From the NCBI GenBank assembly GCA_021730825.1, contig JAKFYO010000035.1, positions 1-12,833 on the forward strand: a stretch of DNA of 12,833 nt, written 5' to 3'. The position numbers were made by a program, and so were the translations under genes. Positions within the stretch are counted from its first letter, which is position 1; the number at the start of each line of letters is the position of its first letter. Shown piece by piece: positions 1 through 10,026 of this stretch. The DNA is from Hyphomicrobiales bacterium (lineage in GTDB: Bacteria > Pseudomonadota > Alphaproteobacteria > Rhizobiales > Xanthobacteraceae). The notes under the pieces are model-generated. The model searched no databases. It was not told where the DNA came from and saw only the letters and a list, made by a program, of their open reading frames with translations.

Positions 1-1173
1 TTCTTCTATCCGTGCGAGCAACGCCTCGAGTTCCCGCTCCTGCGAATTTATCTCAACGATCTTATAGTTTCGCGCACTTAACCATGCGCGCTTGGCTTCG
101 CGCGCTTCCTTCAATTCGGAACTTTCGTCGGTGGGAACAATTTCCAGCACAAGCCGAAGCGGCTGCGCGAGAAAATCGGCAACATGCGGCCCAACCGGCA
201 CGTTGCGCTTGAACTGGCCGGCGAAGCGCTTGTCGGTGGTGAGCGCTTTCCAAAGGTTGCGCTCTAGCTCGGTCGGGTTGCGGCGAAGCAACCGAGCAAG
301 TCCCTTCCCCGGCGCCGTGCCGCTCGCCATTTCCGCGCCCTGCTTGTTCAGCAATTCGCGAAGCAATTCGGCCTCGCCGCCCCGCAAAATCCCGCCGGTC
401 GCAGGGCCTTTCGAGCCTTGCGCAAGCGTCCGCACCACGCCGTGCAGCGTCTGCATATCCTGCTCAGTCGGCGAGAGCCGCAGGAAGATGTTGCGGAGAT
501 TCACAATCATGTTCTCGCGCTTTTCGGGCGGGCGGAAGAATTCGTGCCGCTCCAGTTCGGTCACGAGATTTCCGAAGAACGCTTCGAACTTCGCCTTCGC
601 TGCCGGTGGCGAGAAGTTCGGTGTCGCGAAGGGCAGCGCATTGCCGGAAGTGAGCTTATAGAACTCGTAGGCGCAGATGATGACGGCCTGCGCGAGGTTG
701 AGCGACGCAAATGCAGGGTTTATCGGCATCGTCAGAATCTTGTCGGCAAGCCCGACCTCGTGGATTTCAAGCCCGTTGCGCTCGCGGCCGAATACGAGTG
801 CGGCTTTGTTTCCGGCCTCGACGTGCGGCAACAGATCCCTTGCCGCCTGCTCCGGTCCTACTACTTCCTTGATCTGGTCGTGCTGCCGCGCGGTCGCGGC
901 GATCACGAATGTGCAGTCGGCAATCGCGTCGGCGAGCGTGTCGTAGAGCTTCGCCTCTTCCAAGATGCGGTCTGCGCCCGAGGCGGTACGGGTCGCGCCC
1001 GGATTGGGCCAGCCGTCGCGTGGCTTGACCAGGCGCAACTCCGAGAGCGCGAAATTCCCCATCGCGCGCGCGACCGCGCCGATATTCTCGGCAAGTTGCG
1101 GCTCGACCAGCACGATCACGGGCCCGCGCCCTGTGATCCATTCCTTCGTCTTGTCCGTTCCCGCGCCGGGCAT
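1..1173 (-). CDS. trmJ: TrmJ-family RNA 2'-O-methyltransferase fused to a DUF559 endonuclease-like domain (3' end beyond window)
   Basis: The frame is open for 391 codons from ATG at 1173 to the window edge, with no stop seen. Residues about 15-255 are a SPOUT/TrmJ methyltransferase. The N-terminal motif ENIGAVARAMGNF is at 29-41. The SAM-binding knot is at 126-135 (LVFGRERNGL) and 149-163 (MPINPAFASLNLAQA). TrmJ enzymes methylate the ribose of tRNA position 32 using SAM. A 35-residue linker leads to residues 293-391, which match DUF559 (Vsr/MTES-like PD-(D/E)xK fold) from LLRRNPTELERNLWKAL onward, with the PVGPHVADF core. The acid in ADF (D333) and E344 remain, but the usual ELDGxxH segment reads EIVPTDE, so cleavage activity is doubtful. 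Usual TrmJ proteins are about 250 residues. Upstream pairing to 16S rRNA is weak (AGG about 10 bp before ATG). The methyltransferase call is firm; substrate position and the role of the tail are inferred. Confidence 0.9.
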   Translation of the reverse strand, partial: MPGAGTDKTKEWITGRGPVIVLVEPQLAENIGAVARAMGNFALSELRLVKPRDGWPNPGATRTASGADRILEEAKLYDTLADAIADCTFVIAATARQHDQIKEVVGPEQAARDLLPHVEAGNKAALVFGRERNGLEIHEVGLADKILTMPINPAFASLNLAQAVIICAYEFYKLTSGNALPFATPNFSPPAAKAKFEAFFGNLVTELERHEFFRPPEKRENMIVNLRNIFLRLSPTEQDMQTLHGVVRTLAQGSKGPATGGILRGGEAELLRELLNKQGAEMASGTAPGKGLARLLRRNPTELERNLWKALTTDKRFAGQFKRNVPVGPHVADFLAQPLRLVLEIVPTDESSELKEAREAKRAWLSARNYKIVEINSQERELEALLARIEE

Positions 1174-1205
1174 TTGATAACCTAGATACGCAGCCAAAGT
1201 CGGCT

Positions 1206-1233
1206 TTTACAGCTTCAGGGCCGATGCTATAGC
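1206..1233 (+). promoter_or_regulatory. Candidate sigma70-type promoter for icd
   Basis: TTTACA at 1206-1211 is followed after 16 bp by TATAGC at 1228-1233, which would place transcription start near 1240 and give a leader of about 68 nt before the icd ATG. It lies in the divergent gap between trmJ and icd. The match is by eye, and alphaproteobacterial promoters are often weak. I could not pick a convincing opposing promoter for trmJ. Confidence 0.4.
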
Positions 1234-1246
1234 GACCCCCTGATCG

Positions 1247-1265
1247 GCGGGCCACTCCGGCCCGC
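1247..1265. other. Hairpin in the icd 5' leader
   Basis: GCGGGCC at 1247-1253 and GGCCCGC at 1259-1265 form a perfect 7-bp GC-only stem with a 5-base loop (ACTCC). It sits just downstream of the candidate icd promoter and ends 42 bp before the start codon. No T-run follows, so it is not a normal terminator. It may stabilise or tune the icd transcript; no known riboswitch is recognised. Confidence 0.5.
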
Positions 1266-1307
1266 TATTTCCTGCAAATTTCCGCGCTTTTGGGGAGCCT
1301 AGAGGTC

Positions 1308-2519
1308 ATGGCGAAAATCAAGGTCAAGAATCCGGTCGTCGAAATGGACGGCGATGAGATGACACGGATCATCTGGCAGCTCATCAAGGACAAGCTGATC
1401 CATCCTTATCTCGACATCGACCTGCTCTATTACGATCTCGGCGTCGAGAAGCGCGACGAGACCAACGACCAGATCACCATCGACGCCGCGAACAAGACCC
1501 GTGAAGTCGGCGTCGCGGTGAAGTGTGCGACCATCACGCCGGACGAAGCGCGCGTAAAGGAATTCAATCTCAAGGAAATGTGGAAGTCGCCGAACGGCAC
1601 TATCCGCAACATCCTCGGCGGCGTCATTTTCCGCGAGCCCATCATCTGCAAGAACGTGCCGCGGCTGGTGCCGGGCTGGACCCAGCCGATCATCGTCGGC
1701 CGTCACGCTTACGGCGACCAGTACCGCGCGACCGACTTTAAAGTGCCGGGCAAGGGCACGCTGACCGTCACCTTCGTCGGCGACGACGGCCAGAAGATCG
1801 AAAAGAAAGTGTTCGACTTCCCGGCGAGCGGCGTCGCGATGACGATGTACAATCTCGACGACTCGATCCGTGAATTTGCGCGCGCCTCGCTGAACTACGG
1901 CCTTGCCCGCAACTACCCGGTCTATCTCTCGACCAAGAACACGATTCTGAAAGCCTATGACGGCCGCTTCAAGGACATCTTCGAAGAGGTGTTCGAGAGC
2001 GAGTTCAAAGCGAAGTTTGCCGAGAAGAAGATTACCTACGAGCACCGCCTGATCGACGATATGGTCGCGGCGTCCCTGAAGTGGTCCGGCGGCTACATCT
2101 GGGCCTGCAAGAACTACGACGGCGACGTGCAGTCGGATACCGTCGCGCAGGGTTTCGGCTCGCTTGGTCTCATGACTTCGGTGCTGATCACGCCAGACGG
2201 CAAGACCATGGAAGCAGAGGCCGCGCACGGGACAGTGACCCGCCACTATCGGCAGCATCAGAAGGGTCAGGAAACTTCCACGAACTCGATCGCCTCGATC
2301 TTCGCCTGGACCCGCGGCCTCGCACATCGCGCCAAGCTCGACGGCAACGCCGAACTCGCGAAATTCTCGGCAACCCTCGAGAAGGTCTGCGTCGATACGG
2401 TCGAAGCCGGCTTCATGACCAAGGATCTGGCGCTTCTCGTCAGCGCCGACCAGAAGTGGCTGTCCACTGAAGGCTTCCTCGACAAGATCGACCAGAACCT
2501 GAAGAAGGCCATGGCCTAA
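1308..2519 (+). CDS. icd: NADP-dependent isocitrate dehydrogenase
   Basis: 403-residue enzyme of the TCA cycle, oxidatively decarboxylating isocitrate to 2-oxoglutarate with NADP+ in the cytoplasm. It belongs to the homodimeric, eukaryote-like subfamily (about 405 residues), not the E. coli type. The substrate loop [10 protein letters not shown] is at 92-101 (S94, N96, R100), with R109, R132 in [10 protein letters not shown] and Y139. The metal-binding acids lie in LIDDM (248-252) and DGDVQSD (271-277). The NADP-binding stretch [14 protein letters not shown] is at 307-320. I chose ATG 1308 because homologues start MAKIKV; a TTG six codons upstream (1290) is in frame but adds an atypical tail. 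GGGGAG at 1292-1297 and AGAGG at 1301-1305 are the only Shine-Dalgarno candidates, the latter very close to the ATG. The gene is monocistronic, ending at a palindromic terminator. All key residues are present and the call is firm. Confidence 0.98.
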   Translation: MAKIKVKNPVVEMDGDEMTRIIWQLIKDKLIHPYLDIDLLYYDLGVEKRDETNDQITIDAANKTREVGVAVKCATITPDEARVKEFNLKEMWKSPNGTIRNILGGVIFREPIICKNVPRLVPGWTQPIIVGRHAYGDQYRATDFKVPGKGTLTVTFVGDDGQKIEKKVFDFPASGVAMTMYNLDDSIREFARASLNYGLARNYPVYLSTKNTILKAYDGRFKDIFEEVFESEFKAKFAEKKITYEHRLIDDMVAASLKWSGGYIWACKNYDGDVQSDTVAQGFGSLGLMTSVLITPDGKTMEAEAAHGTVTRHYRQHQKGQETSTNSIASIFAWTRGLAHRAKLDGNAELAKFSATLEKVCVDTVEAGFMTKDLALLVSADQKWLSTEGFLDKIDQNLKKAMA

Positions 2520-2546
2520 GCTGACTCTGAATCAGAACAACAACGA

Positions 2547-2579
2547 AAAAGGCCCGGAATGACTCATTCCGGGCCTTTT
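2547..2579. terminator. Bidirectional Rho-independent terminator between icd and alaS
   Basis: AAAAGGCCCGGAATGA at 2547-2562 is the exact reverse complement of 2564-2579, with one central base between. In RNA this gives about 14 bp closed by a small loop. Runs of A and T flank the arms, so U-tracts follow the stem on both strands. It lies between the stop codons of the convergent icd (2519) and alaS (2628) and should end both transcripts. Confidence 0.93.
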
Positions 2580-2627
2580 TCTTGAATCGGATTCAGTGCC
2601 TGAGCCGCTTGAATCTCTACTTTAACT

Positions 2628-5297
<2,670 letters not shown>

Positions 5298-5426
5298 GAT
5301 TTTAGGCTGACCGCAAAAGGACTTGTGGGGCAAGTTCTCTAGCCGAGGCGGCCGTTCTGGTCGAGCAGAACCAAAGACCCGAAGCGGCAGGCCGGATCCG
5401 CAGCAAAAAAGCGCTGATCAGGTCTG

Positions 5427-5488
5427 AAAAAGGAGCGACGCGGTCCCTTGGCCAGGGCGGGGAAGCCTTTTGCCAAGGGGACCGCGTC
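5427..5488 (-). terminator. Long hairpin with U-tract downstream of recA, probable terminator
   Basis: GACGCGGTCCCTTGGC at 5437-5452 pairs with 5472-5488, making 16 bp with one bulged G and a 19-base loop that can pair weakly with itself. On the minus strand the stem is followed after 5 bases by TTTTT (5431-5427). It lies 187 bp past the recA stop and 140 bp before alaS. Most likely it ends the recA transcript; an attenuator in an alaS leader or a dispersed repeat unit is possible. Confidence 0.5.
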
Positions 5489-5590
5489 CCGAATCCGGAT
5501 CGCCGAGGCGGGGCGTCCGGGCATTTCCGAGGCCAAATGCTTCCTTCGGATTTCAGCCTTCCACGAGCACACGGGCATACGAGTACAGGT

Positions 5591-5636
5591 GGCGGCGGCT
5601 ACGCCGCCCGGCCGAGACGGGCATGAACCCGGCCGG
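5591..5636. other. Tandem hairpins after recA
   Basis: GGCGGCG (5591-5597) and CGCCGCC (5602-5608) form a 7-bp stem with a GCTA loop. Overlapping it by one base, CCGGCC (5608-5613) pairs with GGCCGG (5631-5636), enclosing an inner GGG/CCC stem. They begin 39 bp downstream of the recA stop. No U-tract follows on the minus strand, so they fit an mRNA 3'-end stabiliser better than an intrinsic terminator. The two stems share a base and cannot both form completely. Confidence 0.4.
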
Positions 5637-5674
5637 AGCGGCTAAATCCTCAAGAAAGCAGCGGCAGGGCTAAA

Positions 5675-6772
5675 TCAGGCCTCGGCTGCTTCGTCGGCGT
5701 CGTCCTCGTCGGAGTCGTCCGCCTGTTCCAGAATTTGTTCGGCGACCAAGCCGGAGTTCGCGCGCACCGCGGCTTCGATCGCCGCCACGATGGCCGGGTT
5801 TTCTTTCAGGAACTGCTTCGAGTTCTCGCGGCCCTGACCGAGACGCTGGCTGTCATAGGAGAACCAGGCGCCGGATTTTTCGACCACGCCCGCCTTGACG
5901 CCGAGATCGATGATCTCGCCCATCTTGGAGACGCCCTCGCCGTACATGATGTCGAATTCGACCTGCTTGAACGGCGGCGCGACTTTGTTTTTGACGACCT
6001 TCACGCGGGTCTGGTTGCCGATGACTTCGTCGCGTTCCTTGATCGCACCGATGCGGCGGATGTCGAGACGAACCGAGGCATAGAACTTCAGCGCGTTGCC
6101 GCCGGTAGTGGTTTCTGGCGAGCCGTACATGACGCCGATCTTCATGCGGATCTGGTTGATGAAGATCACCATCGTGTTCGACTTGGAGATGGAGCCGGTG
6201 AGCTTGCGGAGCGCCTGGCTCATGAGACGAGCCTGGCTTCCGGGCTGCACGTCACCCATCTCGCCGTCGAGTTCGGCTCGGGGCACAAGGGCCGCCACCG
6301 AGTCGACCACCAGAATGTCGATTGCGCCGGAGCGCACGAGCGTATCGGCGATCTCGAGCGCCTGCTCGCCGGTGTCCGGCTGCGAAACCAGAAGATTTTC
6401 GATGTCGACGCCGAGCTTCTTGGCGTAGACCGTGTCGAGCGCGTGTTCCGCGTCGATGAAGGCACAGGTGCCCCCTAACTTCTGCCCTTCGGCAACGGTG
6501 TGGAGCGCGAGCGTGGTTTTACCCGACGACTCCGGTCCATAAATTTCGATGACACGGCCGCGCGGCAAACCGCCGACGCCGAGCGCAATGTCGAGGCCAA
6601 GCGAGCCGGTCGAGACGACCTGAATGCCCGCGGGCTTCTCGTTCTTCCCGAGCTTCATGATCGAGCCTTTGCCGAAGGCACGCTCGATCTGAGACAGGGC
6701 GGCGTCTAACGCCTTTGATTTGTCCACGGAATTGCCTTCTACGACTCGGAGGTGGGCTGAAGAAGCTGACAT
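5675..6772 (-). CDS. recA: Recombinase RecA
   Basis: 365-residue RecA, which forms the nucleoprotein filament for homologous recombination and activates LexA self-cleavage in the SOS response. Walker A GPESSGKT is at 79-86, the catalytic Glu at 109 in DAEHA, and Walker B ILVVDS at 153-158. The DNA-binding loop region [20 protein letters not shown] starts at 206. A short acidic tail ([14 protein letters not shown], 352-365) is as expected. The N-terminus has about 13 extra residues before the conserved core compared with E. coli, common in alphaproteobacteria. GGGAGA seven bases before ATG 6772 supports the start. The SOS box and promoter at 6842-6877 indicate LexA control. It is followed by hairpins and then alaS. 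All functional residues are intact. Confidence 0.98.
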   Translation of the reverse strand: MSASSAHLRVVEGNSVDKSKALDAALSQIERAFGKGSIMKLGKNEKPAGIQVVSTGSLGLDIALGVGGLPRGRVIEIYGPESSGKTTLALHTVAEGQKLGGTCAFIDAEHALDTVYAKKLGVDIENLLVSQPDTGEQALEIADTLVRSGAIDILVVDSVAALVPRAELDGEMGDVQPGSQARLMSQALRKLTGSISKSNTMVIFINQIRMKIGVMYGSPETTTGGNALKFYASVRLDIRRIGAIKERDEVIGNQTRVKVVKNKVAPPFKQVEFDIMYGEGVSKMGEIIDLGVKAGVVEKSGAWFSYDSQRLGQGRENSKQFLKENPAIVAAIEAAVRANSGLVAEQILEQADDSDEDDADEAAEA

Positions 6773-6789
6773 AACACGGTCTCCCGATG

Positions 6790-6812
6790 CCCTGAGGCCT
6801 GCCGCCTCGGGG
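6790..6812. other. Hairpin in the recA 5' leader
   Basis: CCCTGAGGC (6790-6798) and GCCTCGGGG (6804-6812) form a 9-bp stem with one wobble and a 5-base loop. In the recA transcript it ends 17 nt before the ATG, just upstream of the GGGAGA ribosome site. It may affect ribosome access or mRNA stability; this is inference from structure only. Confidence 0.45.
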
Positions 6813-6841
6813 GTCCCGTCGCTCTGGAACGGAACAAGGAC

Positions 6842-6870
6842 AATGTACCTAGTTTGTTCTCTGTTCGCAA
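6842..6870 (-). promoter_or_regulatory. recA promoter
   Basis: On the minus strand TTGCGA (-35, 6870-6865) is followed after exactly 17 bp by TACATT (-10, 6847-6842). Transcription would begin near 6835, giving a leader of about 63 nt. The -35 hexamer lies inside the LexA box, so LexA binding would occlude RNA polymerase. Confidence 0.7.
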
Positions 6871-6877
6871 TACGTTC
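6863..6877 (-). promoter_or_regulatory. LexA (SOS) box of alphaproteobacterial type
   Basis: GTTC at 6863-6866 and GTTC at 6874-6877 are separated by 7 bp, matching the known alphaproteobacterial LexA operator GTTC-N7-GTTC (read on the minus strand as GAAC-N7-GAAC). A third GTTC half-site lies 3 bp away at 6856-6859. Its position upstream of recA and over the -35 element fits repression by LexA. Confidence 0.85.
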
Positions 6878-6991
6878 TAATTGGGCTGTGGAGGGATAAG
6901 AGCCACTATGGTTAGCGGAGTCTTAATGCCGCGCGCCCCGCACCGGCCTCTTCAGCCGCCAAACACTCCGGCGAGTCGCCACGGCGATTCT

Positions 6992-8569
6992 TCACTGCCC
7001 CAGCATCATCCGCGAGACGTTCTCGGCCATCATCATGACCGGTGCGTTGGTATTGCCCGCGATGATCGAGGGCATGATCGAGGCATCCACGACCCGAAGC
7101 CCCTCGACCCCACGTACCCGTGCTTGCGGATCGACGACTGACTGCGCGTCCTGCCCCATGCGGCAGGTGCCGACCGGGTGATAGATCGTCTCGGCCCGTG
7201 CGCGGATATCTGCGATCAGCGCTTGGTCCGACTGCACCTGCGGACCCGGCAGCAGCTCGGCCTTGATGTGCCGCTTCATCGCGGGCGCCTCGAGCACACG
7301 GCGCGCGATTTTCAGTCCGTTCAGCAACACATCCATGTCGTCGGGATGGCTCAGGTAATTCGCTTCGATGCGCGGGGCCACAAGAGGATTACCGCTCGCA
7401 AGCCCGATACGCCCGCGGCTTTTCGGCAAGAGATCGCAGACATGCAGGGTGACGCCATAACCGAAGGACGTCTTGCGCCCGTGATCGCGCATCAGCGCAG
7501 GCAGAAAATGGAATTGCAGGTTGGGCCGCTCGCGCAAAGGATCGGATTTCACGAAGCCGCCGGCCTCCGCGACGTTCGAAGTCAGTTCGCCGGTTTTATG
7601 CCGCATGTAGGTCCAGGCAGATCGGATCGCGCGTGGCAGAAAACTCGGCGCGACACCGATCGCCTCGCGGCCGCGCGTCGCAGCCAACACACCGATGTCG
7701 AGATGATCCGCGAGATTGGCGCCGACTTCTCGCGCATCGTGCACGACTTCGATGCCATGATGCGAAAGCTCCTCGCCCGGCCCGATACCGGAAAGCATCA
7801 GAAGCTGCGGCGAGTTCACCGCGCCGCCACAAACAATGACTTCGCCGCCGTAGCGCAAAAGAATGTCACGGCCACGCAACCGTAAACCGGTTGCACGGCG
7901 ATTCTCGAACAGCACACGCTCGACCAGCGCACCGGTTTCGACAGTCAAATTGACGCGGCCGCGGACCGGATCGAGAAACGCCCGCGCGCTGGAGAAGCGC
8001 CGCCCCTCCTTCTGCGTCACCTGATAAAGCCCGACGCCTTCCTGACTTACGCCGTTGAAGTCGCGGTTATCCGGAAACTGGCATTCGATTCCCGCCTCGA
8101 CGAAGGCGCGCGACAACGGATTGGGATGCACAAGATTGGAAACCGTAAGCGGTCCTTGCTTGCCGTGATGCACGCCGAAAATCGCAACATTACTTTCCAT
8201 CGCGAGAAAGATTTTCCGCGCACGCTCCCAGCCCCAGTCGGAACCCGCGGCAAGCGCCCAGCCTTCGTAGTCCGCCGGGTGCCCGCGCATGTAGATCATC
8301 GCGTTCACCGAACTCGATCCGCCGAGCGTCTTGCCGCGCGGCCAGTAGAGCTTCCGGTTGTTCAGCTCGCGCTCCGGCTCGGTATTGAAGTCCCATTTGA
8401 TGCCGCCTGCGCGCGCCAGCAACGCAAGCCCCAGCGGAATATGAATGAGCGGACTTTTGTCGGGTGGTCCCGCCTCGACGAGACAGACCCGCTTGCCGGG
8501 ATTTTCGGACAAGCGGTTCGCCATCACGCAACCCGCCGAGCCCGCACCGACAACGATGTAGTCGAACAT
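6992..8569 (-). CDS. GMC-family FAD-dependent alcohol oxidoreductase (choline dehydrogenase-like)
   Basis: 525-residue flavoprotein of the glucose-methanol-choline family, which oxidises primary alcohols to aldehydes and passes electrons to a quinone or other acceptor. The FAD dinucleotide motif VVGAGSAG is at 6-13. GMC signature 1 PRGKTLGGSSSVNAMIYMRG is at 77-96 and signature 2 GAVNSPQLLMLSGIG at 249-263. The active-site pair is His464 in YHPVGTCRMG and Asn508 in GNTNAP. No signal peptide or membrane segment is seen, so it is cytoplasmic or peripheral. Length is normal for choline dehydrogenase/AlkJ-like members, but betaine-pathway neighbours (betB, betI) are absent. The start at 8569 lies 3 bp after the aldehyde dehydrogenase stop, implying translational coupling. 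Together they suggest stepwise alcohol oxidation; the substrate is unknown. Confidence 0.92.
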   Translation of the reverse strand: MFDYIVVGAGSAGCVMANRLSENPGKRVCLVEAGPPDKSPLIHIPLGLALLARAGGIKWDFNTEPERELNNRKLYWPRGKTLGGSSSVNAMIYMRGHPADYEGWALAAGSDWGWERARKIFLAMESNVAIFGVHHGKQGPLTVSNLVHPNPLSRAFVEAGIECQFPDNRDFNGVSQEGVGLYQVTQKEGRRFSSARAFLDPVRGRVNLTVETGALVERVLFENRRATGLRLRGRDILLRYGGEVIVCGGAVNSPQLLMLSGIGPGEELSHHGIEVVHDAREVGANLADHLDIGVLAATRGREAIGVAPSFLPRAIRSAWTYMRHKTGELTSNVAEAGGFVKSDPLRERPNLQFHFLPALMRDHGRKTSFGYGVTLHVCDLLPKSRGRIGLASGNPLVAPRIEANYLSHPDDMDVLLNGLKIARRVLEAPAMKRHIKAELLPGPQVQSDQALIADIRARAETIYHPVGTCRMGQDAQSVVDPQARVRGVEGLRVVDASIMPSIIAGNTNAPVMMMAENVSRMMLGQ

Positions 8570-8572
8570 GCG

Positions 8573-9979
8573 TCAGCCCAAGAGGCGTTTGGCGAAACCG
8601 ATCAGCCGCCCCGCCAGGCCATCGTATGGAGGAAACACAAGCGGCAAAGCCGAGAAGCGGTTGCGCAATACTGCGCGCTCGTGGCTGAAGGCGCGAAAGC
8701 CGTCGTAACCGTGCGCGGCACCAATGCCGGAGTTGTTCACCCCACCGAAAGGCAACCCTGCGTGGCTGTATTGCAGCACCGTGAGGTTCACCCCGGCGCC
8801 GCCGGAAGAAGTCGCGGCAAGAATGTGATCGACCCGCGCTTTGTCGCGATCGAAGATATAAAGCGAGAGCGGCTTCGGCCGCGCATTGATGCGCGCGAGT
8901 ACGATCTCGATGTCGTCATAGGTCATGACCGGCAGCACCGGCCCGAAAATTTCCTCGCGATCGATTTCCATTTCCGGCGTGATCGCATCTAACAGCGTCG
9001 GCTCGATAGCGCGGCCTTGCGCGCTGCCGCCCGAAAGCACTTTTGCGCCTTTCGCTTTCGCATCGTCGAGCAGTCCGGCAAGGCGCCGCGCGTGATGATC
9101 GTTCACGATCTTTGCCAGATGCGGGCTGTCGGCGCCGCTGCCGTATGCTTTGGCAATCCGCGCGCGAAGGGCCACGAGAAAACGATCCTTGACCGACGCA
9201 TGCACGAAGAGATGGTCCGGCGCGATGCAGGTCTGACCTGCATTGATGAATTTTCCGAACGCAATCCACTTCGCGGCAAGTTCGATATCCGCATCCGGCC
9301 CGACAATGGTCGGCGACTTGCCGCCGAGTTCCAGCGTGACCGAAGTGAGATGCTTCGACGCCGCTTCCATAACGGCTCTGCCCACGGCAGGGCTTCCCGT
9401 AAAGAAGATATGATCGAAGGGAAGCGCGAGCAGCGCCTGCGATACATCCTTGCCGCCTTCGATGACGGTCACGAGATCGGGCGGAAAAGCCTCCGCGATT
9501 ATCCTTGCGATCAGCGCCGAGGTCGCGGGTGTCATCTCCGAAGGCTTCAGGATCGCGCTGTTGCCCGCGGCAAGACACGACACCAGTGGCCCGAGTGCGA
9601 GATTGAACGGATAATTCCACGGCGAAATGATCAGGCATACGCCGCGCGCCTGCGGCACCACCCGCGCGGAGGTGCCGAGCGTCGTAAGCGAAGGCAAATG
9701 GCGCGCCGGTCGCATCCAGCGCCGCAGATGCCGCAGCGTGTGACGGATTTCCTGCATTACCGGCAGGATTTCAGAGAGAATGACTTCGGCCTCGGGCTTA
9801 CCGAAATCGGATTTTAGAGCCGCAAAGATCGCAGCGTCATTTTTACGGATTGCCCGCGACAGATTTTCGAGTGCCGCGCGGCGCTCCGCGAGCCCGAAAT
9901 TAAGCCGCCGCTCCTCGACCTTCGCGCGTTGCACGGCGAATGCGGCGCTGATGACTTCGCCCGCTTTCATACCATCCAT
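8573..9979 (-). CDS. Aldehyde dehydrogenase, class 3-like (coniferyl aldehyde dehydrogenase/AlkH-like)
   Basis: 468-residue NAD(P)-dependent dehydrogenase converting an aldehyde to its carboxylic acid. Visible residues include Asn121 in PWNYPF, Lys145 in LKPSE, Glu217 in LELGGKSP, the nucleophile Cys251 in GQTCIAPDH and EEIFGP at 342-347. The short length and the C-terminal HGYDGFRAFSHERAVL (423-438) place it with class 3 rather than betaine aldehyde dehydrogenases. The C-terminus is mildly hydrophobic (444-466) but shows no clear membrane anchor. GGGAGGA about 6 bases before ATG 9979 sets the start; a second ATG is three codons in. It lies 47 bp after the GFA-like gene and 3 bp before the GMC gene. 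The family is firm, the substrate open: fatty, aromatic or polyether aldehydes are all possible. Confidence 0.93.
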   Translation of the reverse strand: MDGMKAGEVISAAFAVQRAKVEERRLNFGLAERRAALENLSRAIRKNDAAIFAALKSDFGKPEAEVILSEILPVMQEIRHTLRHLRRWMRPARHLPSLTTLGTSARVVPQARGVCLIISPWNYPFNLALGPLVSCLAAGNSAILKPSEMTPATSALIARIIAEAFPPDLVTVIEGGKDVSQALLALPFDHIFFTGSPAVGRAVMEAASKHLTSVTLELGGKSPTIVGPDADIELAAKWIAFGKFINAGQTCIAPDHLFVHASVKDRFLVALRARIAKAYGSGADSPHLAKIVNDHHARRLAGLLDDAKAKGAKVLSGGSAQGRAIEPTLLDAITPEMEIDREEIFGPVLPVMTYDDIEIVLARINARPKPLSLYIFDRDKARVDHILAATSSGGAGVNLTVLQYSHAGLPFGGVNNSGIGAAHGYDGFRAFSHERAVLRNRFSALPLVFPPYDGLAGRLIGFAKRLLG

Positions 9980-10026
9980 TGCAATCCTCCCTTGGGCAGG
10001 CAGTTCTTGCCCGCGCAGTCGATTGT

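Larger units (their letters stand above)
5298..5674. other. Gene-free recA-alaS intergenic region
   Basis: 377 bp between the recA stop and the alaS start. Short open frames exist on both strands (for example 5339-5578 minus and 5448-5645 plus), but they look like unselected GC-rich frames and lack a ribosome site. The region contains three structured elements: hairpins at 5591-5636 just after recA, a long hairpin at 5437-5488 followed by T5 on the minus strand, and a small stem GTTCTG-N6-CAGAAC at 5354-5371 in the alaS leader. A second T6 tract on the minus strand (5405-5410) follows the long hairpin. The alaS promoter is expected here, but I cannot place it confidently. Confidence 0.6.

Noticed and set aside
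767..1255. 162-codon minus-strand frame over the trmJ start
   Set aside because: It is out of frame with the TrmJ motifs, extremely rich in Arg, and is replaced by the true frame from ATG 1173.
1299..2327. 342-codon open frame antisense to icd
   Set aside because: It lies wholly opposite a certain gene, has no domain motif or ribosome site, and its Arg/Asp/Val-rich composition is typical of the reverse frame of GC-rich coding DNA.
5339..5578. 79-codon open frame upstream of alaS
   Set aside because: It has no ribosome site, overlaps the hairpin and T-tracts, has low-complexity composition, and competes with an equally poor plus-strand frame.
5735..6478. 247-codon open frame antisense to recA
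   Set aside because: It is shadow coding opposite the conserved RecA core, with no independent features.
6973..6990. Weak stem just past the GMC stop as a terminator
   Set aside because: GAGTCGC/GCGATTC can pair with one wobble, but there is no U-tract after it on the minus strand, so I do not call a terminator.
6992..8569. Assignment of the GMC gene as betA (choline dehydrogenase)
   Set aside because: General GMC motifs are present, but no betB or betI neighbour exists and the paired ALDH is class 3-like, so the specific symbol is not supported.
9017..9817. 266-codon open frame antisense to the aldehyde dehydrogenase
   Set aside because: The opposite strand has intact ALDH motifs; this frame has none.
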